From the NCBI GenBank assembly GCA_029959615.1, contig JASCOD010000012.1, forward strand, positions 86,712-150,711: a DNA stretch of 64,000 nucleotides, written 5' to 3'. The DNA comes from Flavobacteriaceae bacterium PS02338 (GTDB lineage: Bacteria; Bacteroidota; Bacteroidia; Sphingobacteriales; Sphingobacteriaceae). The translations under genes were made by a program, and so were the position numbers. Shown piece by piece: positions 41,727 to 50,385 of the stretch; position 1 is the stretch's first letter; the number at the start of each line of letters is the position of its first letter. The notes below the pieces were generated by a model that saw only the letters and a list, made by a program, of their open reading frames with translations, did no database searches and had not been told where the DNA came from.

Positions 41727-43157
41727 ATGGAACAAAATGTAAAGACCAACTGGGCGCAGTTTATCCCGTTGGCAACTGTATTTTTCTTCTGGGGTTTCGT
41801 GGCTGCAAGTAACGATATCCTCATCCCCGTTTTTAAAGAAGCGTTTACGCTTTCGCAATTTGAAAGTCAACTGGTTTCTTTTGCCTTTTACATCGCATAT
41901 ACTGTAGGCTCACTGATTTATATTGGGATTTCTGCAGCAATGAAAACAGATTTAATCAATAAAATTGGATATAAGAACAGTTTAGCATTAGGTCTAGGTA
42001 TTTCTGCAGTTGGTACACTGTTATTTTATCCTGCTGCTAACCTAGGTTCTTTTCCATTAATGCTTTCGGGGCTTTTTATAGTTGCGCTAGGCTTTTCGTT
42101 ACAACAAACGGTGGCTAATCCTTTAGCTATTGCTTTAGGCCCGGTAAAAACAGGTTCTCAACGCTTAACATTGGCTGGTGGTATTAATAATTTGGGTACT
42201 ACTATTGGTCCATTGATTGTTAATTTGGCTATTTTTGGTTCAGCTGTTCACGCTACAAATACGTTGGATATACAGAGTGTGAAAATTCCTTATTTGGTTT
42301 TAGGGGCCGCTTTTCTAGTTGTTGCTATTTTTCTTAAATTTTCGCCGCTGCCAGATAAACCGGCAATAGCAGAGGAGGAGAAAGACAGCGTTGGAAGTAA
42401 GTCTTCTGCGCTTAAATATCCTCAACTAGTACTAGGTATGATAGCAATATTTGTTTATGTGGGTGTGGAGGTATCTACAGCGAGCAATTTGCCAGAATAT
42501 ATGATTAAACATTTAGGCTTTACCACAAGTCAGGTGGCACCTTATATCTCTCTATATTGGGCGAGTATGATGATTGGTCGTTGGACAGGTGCCGTGGAAG
42601 CTTTTACTGACAATATAGGTCTACAAAAAGTTTTAAGGTTCGTAGCTCCATATTTGGCATTTGGGGTTTTCTTAGCCGTTAACGCTTTCTTCGGTCACGA
42701 CTTAGCACCTTTTTATGTTTACGGACTAATCATTTTAGTTTTGATTTTAGCTGATTTAATGAGCAAAGGAAATCCTGCAAGAATGCTGTTGATTTTCTCT
42801 TTGGTAGGTATTTTAGCATTGTTGATTGGTATGTTCACTACTGATATGGTAAGTGTTTATGCTTTCACTAGTGTTGGTTTATTCTGTAGTACACTATGGC
42901 CGTGTATCTTTACTTTAGCGGTAGCTGGATTAGGTAAGAATACCAGTCAAGGTAGTAGCTACTTAATTATGATGATTATGGGAGGTGCAATTATCAGCCC
43001 ACTGCAAGGCTTGGTTGCAGGGTTTGTAGGCATACAGTATAGTTATATTATAGGTATTTTATGTTTCGCTTACCTAGTGTTCTATGCTTTGAAAGCAAGT
43101 TCAATCTTAAAAGCTCAAGGCATTAGTTTCGATAAGAAAGTGTCTGGTGGACATTAA
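41727..43157 (+). CDS. Sugar MFS transporter, FHS (fucose/glucose-galactose permease) family, copy 1
   Basis: A 476-residue, 12-helix symporter. The opening (FIPLATVFFFWGFVAASNDI) and the helix 4-5 block (GFSLQQTVANPLAIALGP, then RLTLAGGINNLGTTIGP) are typical of FucP/GluP-like FHS permeases, which import hexoses, fucose or N-acetylglucosamine with protons. The exact sugar cannot be told. A -7-like TATGTTTA lies at 41685-41692, giving a leader of about 30 nt. A strong terminator follows, so the next, related permease is probably a separate unit. Confidence 0.92.
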   Translation: MEQNVKTNWAQFIPLATVFFFWGFVAASNDILIPVFKEAFTLSQFESQLVSFAFYIAYTVGSLIYIGISAAMKTDLINKIGYKNSLALGLGISAVGTLLFYPAANLGSFPLMLSGLFIVALGFSLQQTVANPLAIALGPVKTGSQRLTLAGGINNLGTTIGPLIVNLAIFGSAVHATNTLDIQSVKIPYLVLGAAFLVVAIFLKFSPLPDKPAIAEEEKDSVGSKSSALKYPQLVLGMIAIFVYVGVEVSTASNLPEYMIKHLGFTTSQVAPYISLYWASMMIGRWTGAVEAFTDNIGLQKVLRFVAPYLAFGVFLAVNAFFGHDLAPFYVYGLIILVLILADLMSKGNPARMLLIFSLVGILALLIGMFTTDMVSVYAFTSVGLFCSTLWPCIFTLAVAGLGKNTSQGSSYLIMMIMGGAIISPLQGLVAGFVGIQYSYIIGILCFAYLVFYALKASSILKAQGISFDKKVSGGH

Positions 43158-43173
43158 TAATTTAAATCATATT

Positions 43174-43208
43174 AAAATGCCTTCCATTTTTGGGAGGCAT
43201 TTTTTTTT
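43174..43208 (+). terminator. Rho-independent terminator after permease copy 1
   Basis: AAAATGCCTTCC pairs with GGGAGGCATTTT around a short T-rich loop, followed by eight or more T. It starts 17 nt after the stop codon. Confidence 0.92.
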
Positions 43209-43309
43209 GTGATCACTCAAACGTTTGCGGAGTTTTTAATTTTTAAAAATATTTAAAATGCTAGGGGTTTTGTTTAAGTTAGTCGAATATTTAAAACCAA
43301 ACTAACACC

Positions 43310-44599
43310 ATGACATCAACTCAACCACAAAACAGAACTGCATTATTACCAATGGTAATCTGTTGTGCGCTGTTTTTCATTTTAGGCTTTGTAACCTGGG
43401 CTAATGGTTCTTTAATTCCTTTTGCCAAAAAGGCGTTTGATCTTGAAACAGACTTACAAGCTTTCTTAGTTACTTTTGCTTCGTACATAGCTTATTTTTT
43501 CTTAGCCATTCCTAGTTCTTGGATACTTAAAAAAATAGGGTTTCATAATGGTTTAGTAGTAAGCTTAGTTGTTTTAGGCTTAGGTTCTTTACTGTTTATT
43601 CCAGCCGCCGAGCAAAGTAGCTATGTCTTATTCTTAACTGCAATATTTGTTCAAGGTTCGGGAATGGCTTTGTTGCAAACAGCAGTAAATCCATATTTAA
43701 GTATCATAGGCCCAATAGATAGTGCTGCTCAGCGTATTTCTATTGCTGGTTTCTGTAATAAAACAGCAGGTATTGTAGCTCCAATTATATTGGGTGCATT
43801 ACTATTAAAAGGCGCTAATGCGGCAGAAGCAAGATTAGCCAGTGCTGCGTCTGAAATAGAAAAACAATCGATACTGAATGAGCTATTAGATCAATTGCAT
43901 ACGCCTTATATCGCATTAGCAGTGGTTTTAGGGATTCTTGCTTTGCTGCTGAAGTTTGTTAAACTTCCAGAAGTTAATGTAGATGAAGAAGAGGTTACAA
44001 TAGAAGGAACAACTAACTCTAATAAAACCATATTTAGCTATCCTCATCTTTTCTTAGGTTCTTTGGCTATTTTCTTTTGCGTTGCAGTAGAGGTAATGGC
44101 AGGCGATATTATTGGAACCTATGCTAGAGAATTAGGTTCAGTGCCTCAGGTTTTTAAAGACAACGGTACGGCATTTACTTTAGGTTTTATGTTGGTAGGG
44201 TATTTAATAGGTATGATTACTATTCCTAAATTTATCAGTCAGCAAAAGGCACTTATGGTATGTACTACCGTTGGTATACTATTTACAGTACTTTCCGTAT
44301 TCACTACAGGTGTAGTTTCTTTTTGGTTTGTAGCTTTATTAGGTTTGGCAAACTCATTAATGTGGCCAGCTATTTTCCCTTTGGGTATTAAGGGATTAGG
44401 TAAATTTACTAAAACTGGTTCTGCAATCATGATTATGGGTATAGCTGGTGGTGCAATTTGGCCATTGGTTTACGGATTTATGAAAGATAAATTACATATC
44501 GACTTTCAGCATGCATTTTTATATGCGATGTTACCGGGTTATTTATACATTACTTACTTTGCAACAAAGGGGCATAAGGCTGGCGCAAAATCTAAATAG
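43310..44599 (+). CDS. Sugar MFS transporter, FHS family, copy 2
   Basis: A 429-residue, 12-helix symporter related to the preceding gene product. It begins LPMVICCALFFILGFVTWAN and has the same QTAVNPYLSIIGP and RISIAGFCNKTAGI blocks at helix 4-5. The middle loop between helices 6 and 7 has an additional charged segment (AASEIEKQSILNELLDQL). The two copies probably arose by duplication and then diverged in substrate; copy 2 looks closer to the NagP/GluP group, but that is an impression. Its own terminator follows at 44641. Confidence 0.92.
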   Translation: MTSTQPQNRTALLPMVICCALFFILGFVTWANGSLIPFAKKAFDLETDLQAFLVTFASYIAYFFLAIPSSWILKKIGFHNGLVVSLVVLGLGSLLFIPAAEQSSYVLFLTAIFVQGSGMALLQTAVNPYLSIIGPIDSAAQRISIAGFCNKTAGIVAPIILGALLLKGANAAEARLASAASEIEKQSILNELLDQLHTPYIALAVVLGILALLLKFVKLPEVNVDEEEVTIEGTTNSNKTIFSYPHLFLGSLAIFFCVAVEVMAGDIIGTYARELGSVPQVFKDNGTAFTLGFMLVGYLIGMITIPKFISQQKALMVCTTVGILFTVLSVFTTGVVSFWFVALLGLANSLMWPAIFPLGIKGLGKFTKTGSAIMIMGIAGGAIWPLVYGFMKDKLHIDFQHAFLYAMLPGYLYITYFATKGHKAGAKSK

Positions 44600-44640
44600 A
44601 TAACAGAAAATTTTTGCAACACAATAAAAATACTAATTTT

Positions 44641-44675
44641 GAAAAGCTCTCCGGTTTCTAGCCGGGGAGCTTTTC
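44641..44675 (+). terminator. Rho-independent terminator after permease copy 2
   Basis: GAAAAGCTCTCCGG (44641-44654) pairs with CCGGGGAGCTTTTC (44662-44675), with one G-U pair and a 7-nt loop. It lies inside a possible N-terminal extension of the next gene, which argues against that longer start. Confidence 0.9.
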
Positions 44676-44686
44676 ATTTGATAAGA

Positions 44687-45145
44687 ATGGCGAAAAAGAC
44701 ATTTAACGAAATTTATATGAACTTGGCATCAGATCTTGCTAGTCGCTCGCATTGCGTGAGGGCTCATGTAGGTGCTGTGCTTACAAAAGATACCCGTATC
44801 ATTTCTATCGGCTACAACGGCCCACCTCCCGAAACGCATAATTGCGATGAAGAATGGCCAGAGACTGGTTGTGCCAGAGATAGTAAGGGAAGTTGTTCGT
44901 TGGCGCTCCATGCTGAGGAAAATGCCATTCTATATGCTGTAAAAAATGGCTCAAAGATTGAAGGCTCTACTTTGTACACCACCTTGTCACCTTGTATTGC
45001 TTGTGCCAGATTAATCCTTTCTTCTGGTATTAAGGAGGTTTATTACCGAGATTCGTATGCTGCTTATAAAGGTTTAGCTAGTGATGAAGGCGTAGATTTC
45101 CTAAATAGATTTGGAGTGAAAACTACACTTTTAAATAGCAATTAA
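44687..45145 (+). CDS. dCMP deaminase family protein
   Basis: A 152-residue zinc deaminase (start ATG 44687, MAKKTFNEIYMN) converting dCMP to dUMP for dTTP synthesis. The zinc/catalytic motifs are LHAEENA (His and proton-shuttle Glu) and LSPCIACARLI (two Cys), with the N-terminal SHCVRAHVGAVLTKD block and an extra Cys/His-rich loop (GPPPETHNCDEEWPETGCAR) as in dCMP deaminases rather than cytidine deaminases. An upstream in-frame TTG at 44639 would place a terminator hairpin inside the coding region and is rejected. The sensor kinase gene starts 23 bp downstream, so they may be co-transcribed. Confidence 0.93.
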   Translation: MAKKTFNEIYMNLASDLASRSHCVRAHVGAVLTKDTRIISIGYNGPPPETHNCDEEWPETGCARDSKGSCSLALHAEENAILYAVKNGSKIEGSTLYTTLSPCIACARLILSSGIKEVYYRDSYAAYKGLASDEGVDFLNRFGVKTTLLNSN

Positions 45146-45168
45146 AATCATTAATTTAGACGGCGTAA

Positions 45169-47229
45169 ATGCCCTCTAATAAGATACCCTTTAATGTAAC
45201 CATTTGGTTGTCTGTGTTTTTTGCTGTATTGATGTCTTGCAGCACAAATCAAGATAAACACAGCAATGCTGTGATAGATTCCCTTGTTTTTGCAACAGAT
45301 TGGGGCTATAGTGACGACGAAAGTAAAAAGGAGAAGTCTCTTAAAAAACTACAGCACGCATTAGATACCGATAAAAGCTTATCCCAGAAATCTAGATATA
45401 GTATCTATAACGGTATTTATTTTTATCATTTCTTTAAGGGTAATTTTGAGAAGGCATTGTTTTATGCCGATAGCATGCTTTATGCAATAGAAGCCACTAA
45501 TAATAAGAAGAAATATATTAAAGAATTGGCCGCTGCTTATTATTGTAAGGGAGATGTGCTATTTAGGTTAGGGGCGTATGAACAGGCTTATAAGAACTAC
45601 TTCCTTGCAAAAAAACTACAACCCATTATTGTAGATAAATGCGCCAATAGCAGCTATAGCTATCGTATCGCAATGATATTGTTCCGACAATCTAAATACA
45701 AAGAAGCTACCCATTATTTTCGGGAATGTTTACAGGAAGTAAGTACTTGTAAACAGGGATTTACCGAAGTTTTTAAGCAGCAGGAACTACTTAACAATAT
45801 TGCATTATGCTATTCCAGACAAGCTAAATTGGATAGTGCTTTGATTTTCTATAACAAATCGATGGATTTTGTAAATGCCAACGATACCTTGTCTGGTAAA
45901 AGTAGCTATTTCATGATTGCTAGAGGTGTATTATACGGAAACATGGGTGGTGAATTTTTGAAGCAGAAAAAATACAAACAAGCAGAGAGTTTACTTAAAA
46001 AAAGCATTGCCATTAACGGAAGACAAGGTTTTGATAGTGTAGATGTAATTACAGCAAAAATTAAGCTAATCAATACTTATCTAGAAACTAGCCAAACAGA
46101 CTCTGCGTATAAATATCTAAAATCTTTAGAAAGAAGCAACCAGAACATGGAAGTGCTCAACAATGTTCAGGCTTACCATTTGCTTTATTCAAAATATTTA
46201 AACGAAATAGGTAATAGTAAGGATGCTTTTACTCATCTACAACGTTACACTACGCTAACAGATTCGGTTCAAAAGCAGCTAGATAAGCTTAAATCTACAA
46301 ATATCGATGAGCGATTTAGGAATTTGAGCAACGAAAATGAGATTGACGCCCTAAAAAGAGAAGCAGAGATCCAACAACGTTATTTATACATCACAATGGT
46401 GTTCATTTTTATGGCAGTGGTTATTGTGGCATTGATTTATAGCTATTGGCGAAGATCTAAAAAGAACGTAACGCTATTAACGGAGTTAAATAACGAAGTT
46501 TCTTTACAAAAAGATAAACTAGAAGAAGCTTTTACAAAACTTGGAATTAGTGATAAGGAGAAAGATACGATTTTAAGAGCGGTGGCCCATGATTTAAGAA
46601 ACCCAATTGTTGGTATTTCTAGCCTAACAAAGTTGATGATACTGGAGGACGAGCAAGGTGTAAATACAGATAAACTTACGTTGATAGATGGTGCTTGTAA
46701 CAATGCCCTCACATTGATTGATGATATTATTGAAGCTGCTGAAAATAAAGAGGAAGTAGATTTTGACGGAAAGAAAACGCAGGCTGATGTGATTGAAATT
46801 GTAAAGAATGCTATTGCTTTATCTAGCTATAGAGCAGATGAAAAGCAGCAAAAAATCACTTTTGAAGCACCTATTGCCAAGTTAGAGGCCCATATTTATG
46901 CGCAAAAAGTAGCAAGGGTAATTAGTAACTTGATTAATAACGCCATTAAGTTTAGCGAAACAGGACAGGCAATTAAAGTTACAGTAGAAAAACTGTCGGA
47001 AACTGTATTGTTTAAAATAGCAGATAATGGGATTGGCATTCCTGATCAGTATGGTAATGATATTTTCCAATTGTTTACCTCTTCAAAACGTTTTGGTACT
47101 AAAGGAGAGAAATCTTACGGTTTAGGATTATCTATCTGCAAACAGATTGTAAGTGCTCATGGCGGCGAAATCTGGTACGAAAGCAATCCCGCTGGAGGTA
47201 CTATTTTCTGTTTTACTTTGCCTTTGTAA
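45169..47229 (+). CDS. TPR-repeat sensor histidine kinase
   Basis: A 686-residue sensor. The N-terminus has a hydrophobic segment ending LMSCS, which could be a lipobox or an uncleaved anchor. The periplasmic part (about 35-395) consists of TPR repeats (for example YEQAYKNYFLAKKL and YKQAESLLKKSIAI). A membrane helix follows at about 404-427, then a short coiled coil. HisKA has AVAHDLRNPIVG (His about 472), and HATPase has NLINNAIKFSETG (about 586), ADNGIGIPD and SYGLGLSICKQI. There is no receiver domain, and no response regulator gene is adjacent. The signal is unknown; TPR sensors usually respond to a protein or peptide partner. Confidence 0.92.
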   Translation: MPSNKIPFNVTIWLSVFFAVLMSCSTNQDKHSNAVIDSLVFATDWGYSDDESKKEKSLKKLQHALDTDKSLSQKSRYSIYNGIYFYHFFKGNFEKALFYADSMLYAIEATNNKKKYIKELAAAYYCKGDVLFRLGAYEQAYKNYFLAKKLQPIIVDKCANSSYSYRIAMILFRQSKYKEATHYFRECLQEVSTCKQGFTEVFKQQELLNNIALCYSRQAKLDSALIFYNKSMDFVNANDTLSGKSSYFMIARGVLYGNMGGEFLKQKKYKQAESLLKKSIAINGRQGFDSVDVITAKIKLINTYLETSQTDSAYKYLKSLERSNQNMEVLNNVQAYHLLYSKYLNEIGNSKDAFTHLQRYTTLTDSVQKQLDKLKSTNIDERFRNLSNENEIDALKREAEIQQRYLYITMVFIFMAVVIVALIYSYWRRSKKNVTLLTELNNEVSLQKDKLEEAFTKLGISDKEKDTILRAVAHDLRNPIVGISSLTKLMILEDEQGVNTDKLTLIDGACNNALTLIDDIIEAAENKEEVDFDGKKTQADVIEIVKNAIALSSYRADEKQQKITFEAPIAKLEAHIYAQKVARVISNLINNAIKFSETGQAIKVTVEKLSETVLFKIADNGIGIPDQYGNDIFQLFTSSKRFGTKGEKSYGLGLSICKQIVSAHGGEIWYESNPAGGTIFCFTLPL

Positions 47230-47422
47230 TGTTTTTAGGAACCACCTAAGATACCTTAGTTCATTTTAGTTTTATATTTGTGCTTAAACTTAGATTTACT
47301 AAGATGTCTTAGATGGTAAAATATCGAAAATTGCTTTTGTAACCGATAAGCACTGAAATTGCTCTTTATAAAAAATAATCAAATAACCTTTAGACAATTA
47401 ACCAAATATCATCTCAAATTCT

Positions 47423-47430
47423 TACTTTTG
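47423..47430 (+). promoter_or_regulatory. Candidate -7 element abutting the guaA start
   Basis: TACTTTTG is a full match to TAnnTTTG and is followed by CGG and then ATG at 47434. With the usual spacing, transcription would start at or next to the A of the start codon, giving a leaderless message. No exact TTG is found 19-21 bp upstream. Confidence 0.45.
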
Positions 47431-47433
47431 CGG

Positions 47434-48960
47434 ATGCTAGAAAAAATCATTATCCTCGATTTTGGTTCGCAATTTACACAGCTGATTGCACGTCGTGTTC
47501 GCGAATTAAATGTATACTGCGAAATTCACCCATTTAACAACATTCCGGCCTTAGATGCTACGGTAAAAGGAGTAATCCTTTCGGGAAGTCCATCTTCTGT
47601 ACGTCAAGAAAATGCACCTTTTGTAGACCTAAATTTGTTTAAAGCTTATCCTTTATTGGCGGTTTGCTACGGAGCGCAGTTTATTGCACAACAAAGTGGA
47701 GGTAATGTAGAAGCATCGGCAACGAGAGAGTACGGTAGAGCTAATCTAAGCTTTGTAAATAACGAAAATCCTTTGTTTAAAGGTATTTTGGTTGATTCGC
47801 AAGTGTGGATGAGCCACGGTGATTCAATTACTCAGGTGCCAGATCATTTCGAAATTATTGCAAGTACCTCTGAAGTTAGAGTAGCTGGTTATCAGGTAAA
47901 AGGAGAGCAAACTTATGCTATTCAATTCCACCCAGAAGTAACCCATAGCACAGATGGTAAAACTTTATTGAGCAACTTCTTAGTTGGTATCTGTGGCTGT
48001 AGCCAAGATTGGACCTCTGACGCTTTTGCAGAAACGACCATTGCAGAATTGAAAGAACAGTTAGGAGAGGATAAAGTAGTTTTAGCACTTTCTGGCGGTG
48101 TAGACAGTAGCGTGGCTGCGGTATTATTGCACAAAGCTATCGGCAAGAACTTACACTGTATTTTCGTAGATAACGGTTTGCTTCGTAAAAACGAATACGA
48201 AAGTGTATTAGAACAATACAAAGATTTTGGTTTAAACATTAAAGGTGTTGATGCAAAAGATAGATTTTTAGGTGAATTGGCTGGCGTAGAAGATCCAGAA
48301 AAGAAACGTAAAATCATTGGTCGTGTGTTTATCGAAGTATTTGATGATGAAGCGCACCAAATACAAGATGTGAAATGGTTAGCACAAGGCACCATTTATC
48401 CAGATGTAATCGAATCTGTTTCGGTTAATGGCCCATCGGCTACCATTAAATCGCACCATAACGTAGGTGGTTTGCCAGATTTCATGAAATTGAAAGTGGT
48501 TGAGCCATTAAAAACTTTATTTAAGGATGAAGTGCGTAGGGTAGGAAACACTTTAGGTTTAGAATCGTTTATTCTAGGTAGACATCCTTTCCCGGGACCT
48601 GGTTTAGGAATCCGTATTATTGGAGAGGTAACTGCAGACAAAATTGCGATATTACAGGAAGCAGATCATATTTATATCCAAAACTTGAAAGATGCTGGTT
48701 TATACGACCAAATTTGGCAAGCTGGAGCAATATTCTTACCGGTGCGTTCAGTAGGTGTGATGGGCGATGAGCGTACTTATGAGAACGTTATTGCGCTAAG
48801 AGCGGTAGAATCGTTAGATGGTATGACTGCAGATTGGTGCCATTTGCCTTATCCGGTACTCGCTAAAATATCCAATGAAATTATCAATAAAGTAAGAGGG
48901 ATTAACCGAGTTGTATATGATATTAGTTCGAAACCGCCAGCAACTATTGAGTGGGAATAA
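47434..48960 (+). CDS. guaA: GMP synthase (glutamine-hydrolysing)
   Basis: A 508-residue enzyme making GMP from XMP, ATP and glutamine. I use ATG 47434 (MLEKIIILDFGSQFTQLIAR), the conserved start; an upstream in-frame start at 47359 adds non-conserved residues. Glutaminase domain: catalytic Cys about 77 in AVCYGAQF, and His/Glu in FHPEVTHS (about 165). ATP pyrophosphatase domain: P-loop LSGGVDSSV (about 218). The dimerisation domain ends with the conserved PPATIEWE. All key residues are present and the length is normal for a housekeeping enzyme. Confidence 0.98.
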   Translation: MLEKIIILDFGSQFTQLIARRVRELNVYCEIHPFNNIPALDATVKGVILSGSPSSVRQENAPFVDLNLFKAYPLLAVCYGAQFIAQQSGGNVEASATREYGRANLSFVNNENPLFKGILVDSQVWMSHGDSITQVPDHFEIIASTSEVRVAGYQVKGEQTYAIQFHPEVTHSTDGKTLLSNFLVGICGCSQDWTSDAFAETTIAELKEQLGEDKVVLALSGGVDSSVAAVLLHKAIGKNLHCIFVDNGLLRKNEYESVLEQYKDFGLNIKGVDAKDRFLGELAGVEDPEKKRKIIGRVFIEVFDDEAHQIQDVKWLAQGTIYPDVIESVSVNGPSATIKSHHNVGGLPDFMKLKVVEPLKTLFKDEVRRVGNTLGLESFILGRHPFPGPGLGIRIIGEVTADKIAILQEADHIYIQNLKDAGLYDQIWQAGAIFLPVRSVGVMGDERTYENVIALRAVESLDGMTADWCHLPYPVLAKISNEIINKVRGINRVVYDISSKPPATIEWE

Positions 48961-49065
48961 GTATTTAAGATTCGAATTGGAACCACCAAGAAACATAGTT
49001 ATGTTGACTATAGCTATGCTTACAGGGTTATTCAAGAGCTTTTTCAAGAAAAACTTATGTGCCTA

Positions 49066-49081
49066 TCCCGAACGTTCGGGA
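49066..49081. repeat. Perfect 16-bp palindrome
   Basis: TCCCGAACGTTCGGGA is fully self-complementary and lies just before the probable GTG start (49088) of the binding-protein gene. It may be a dispersed palindromic element or an operator. Only one copy is seen in this window. Confidence 0.7.
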
Positions 49082-49087
49082 CAAGTA

Positions 49088-50281
49088 GTGGTTAAAAATT
49101 CTTTCACACTTTTAGCGATAACTCTAATTGCTGTATTAGCGAGTTGTTCGCCCAAAATAACTAAGCCGGTGGCAACCGCCCCGGCTAAACCTATTGAACA
49201 AAAACCAGTTGCTAAATTTACACAAGGTAATATCAGCGTTTTTGTTCCTTTTCAGCTTCATCAGTTTAACTTAAAAACCGTTACCAAAGCACAAATTGGC
49301 AAAGCTGATATGGCCTTAGATTTTTATCAAGGTTTAATGTTGGGAATTGATTCTGCTGCTAGCGAAGGTCTGAACTTTAAGGTAAATGTATTCGATAGTA
49401 GAGATGATAACAGTCAGTTAGCCGTGTTAAGTAAAAGGGAAGCAGTGAAAGCCAGTAATTTAATGATAGGTCCTGTTTTTCCAGACGGGATTAAATACAT
49501 GACTGCTTTCTCCGAAGCTAACAAAATGCCAATTGTATCGCCTTTGGCAGCATCAAAACCTAGCGAATTCAATAACCCTTACTTGATTTCTGTGGTGAAC
49601 AACATAGAGCAACATGGTGTTAAGGTAGCAGATTACATCGCTAAACAATACAAAGCAGATCAAACCATTGTCGTTTTGATCAATACCAAGAAATCTTCTG
49701 ATGAAGCTTTTGCAGCTCCAATTAAAAAGCAATTTGCGGCTAAGTATCCTGGTTTCTTAGTGCAGGAATTTTCTTCTACTTACGTTTTCGAAACGAAGAT
49801 GGTAAAAGGTAAGAAATATGCCGTAATCATGTGTTCGGATGATGCATCTTTTGTTGCACCAAGCTTAACCAAGCTATATCGCTTGAAAAATGTCGCAGAC
49901 TATCCAATCCAAGTTTTTGGACATCCAAACTGGGCAAAGCAAACTTATAATATTGATCAGTTGCAAAGTCTTCAAACGGTTTTAAGTTCATCGTACCATG
50001 TTGATTACAAGAGTAAAGCTGTGATAGATTTTATTAGGGCGTATCGCAATAAATATGAATTTGAACCTACAGAATATGCTTTTAAGGGCTTCGATATTGG
50101 TTTTTACTTTGGTAAATTGATGGCAAAGCATGGTGCTAGTTATGCTGATTTCATCATTAAGGAAGACTATAAAGGTTTGCATAACGACTTTGATTTCGGT
50201 TATGATGCCGAATATGGATTCTATAATCAACATTTGGTGATGCTAGCTTATAAAAATATGTCGCTTAGTCAGGTGGATTAG
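49088..50281 (+). CDS. Periplasmic-binding-protein-like lipoprotein (type 1 fold)
   Basis: A protein of about 397 residues. I prefer GTG 49088 because it gives a compact lipoprotein signal (NSFTLLAITLIAVLASC). ATG 49001 is possible but would place 47 residues, partly coded by the palindrome, before the lipid-attachment Cys. The mature part has a Pro/Ala-rich linker, then a two-lobe type 1 binding-protein fold: ISVFVPFQL strand, LDFYQGLMLGIDSAASEG helix, SNLMIGPVFPDG and PIVSPLAASKP in lobe 1, and EPTEYAFKGFDIGFYFGKLM near the end. Similar proteins bind amino acids for ABC importers, but no permease or ATPase gene is adjacent, so it may instead be a sensor or cell-wall-associated protein. Confidence 0.85.
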   Translation: MVKNSFTLLAITLIAVLASCSPKITKPVATAPAKPIEQKPVAKFTQGNISVFVPFQLHQFNLKTVTKAQIGKADMALDFYQGLMLGIDSAASEGLNFKVNVFDSRDDNSQLAVLSKREAVKASNLMIGPVFPDGIKYMTAFSEANKMPIVSPLAASKPSEFNNPYLISVVNNIEQHGVKVADYIAKQYKADQTIVVLINTKKSSDEAFAAPIKKQFAAKYPGFLVQEFSSTYVFETKMVKGKKYAVIMCSDDASFVAPSLTKLYRLKNVADYPIQVFGHPNWAKQTYNIDQLQSLQTVLSSSYHVDYKSKAVIDFIRAYRNKYEFEPTEYAFKGFDIGFYFGKLMAKHGASYADFIIKEDYKGLHNDFDFGYDAEYGFYNQHLVMLAYKNMSLSQVD

Positions 50282-50283
50282 TA

Positions 50284-50339
50284 AGTAAGGAATAAAGAAC
50301 AAGGATCAAAGAACAAAGAGCAAGGAACAAAGATTAAAC
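50284..50339. repeat. Eight-unit 7-bp purine-rich repeat
   Basis: Consecutive heptamers AGTAAGG, AATAAAG, AACAAGG, ATCAAAG, AACAAAG, AGCAAGG, AACAAAG and ATTAAAC run without a gap from just after the binding-protein stop to near the next gene. The strand is almost free of T. It is a degenerate microsatellite-like tract. Confidence 0.8.
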
Positions 50340-50385
50340 AGTTAAACCGAAACTTATAACTTAAAACGTACTACTTACAACTTTC

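Noticed and set aside
44639..44686. Longer N-terminus for dCMP deaminase
   Set aside because: The segment is a strong rho-independent terminator hairpin belonging to the upstream permease gene.
47359..47433. Longer N-terminus for GuaA
   Set aside because: The conserved protein starts at ATG 47434, and a perfect -7 promoter element occupies the end of the extension.
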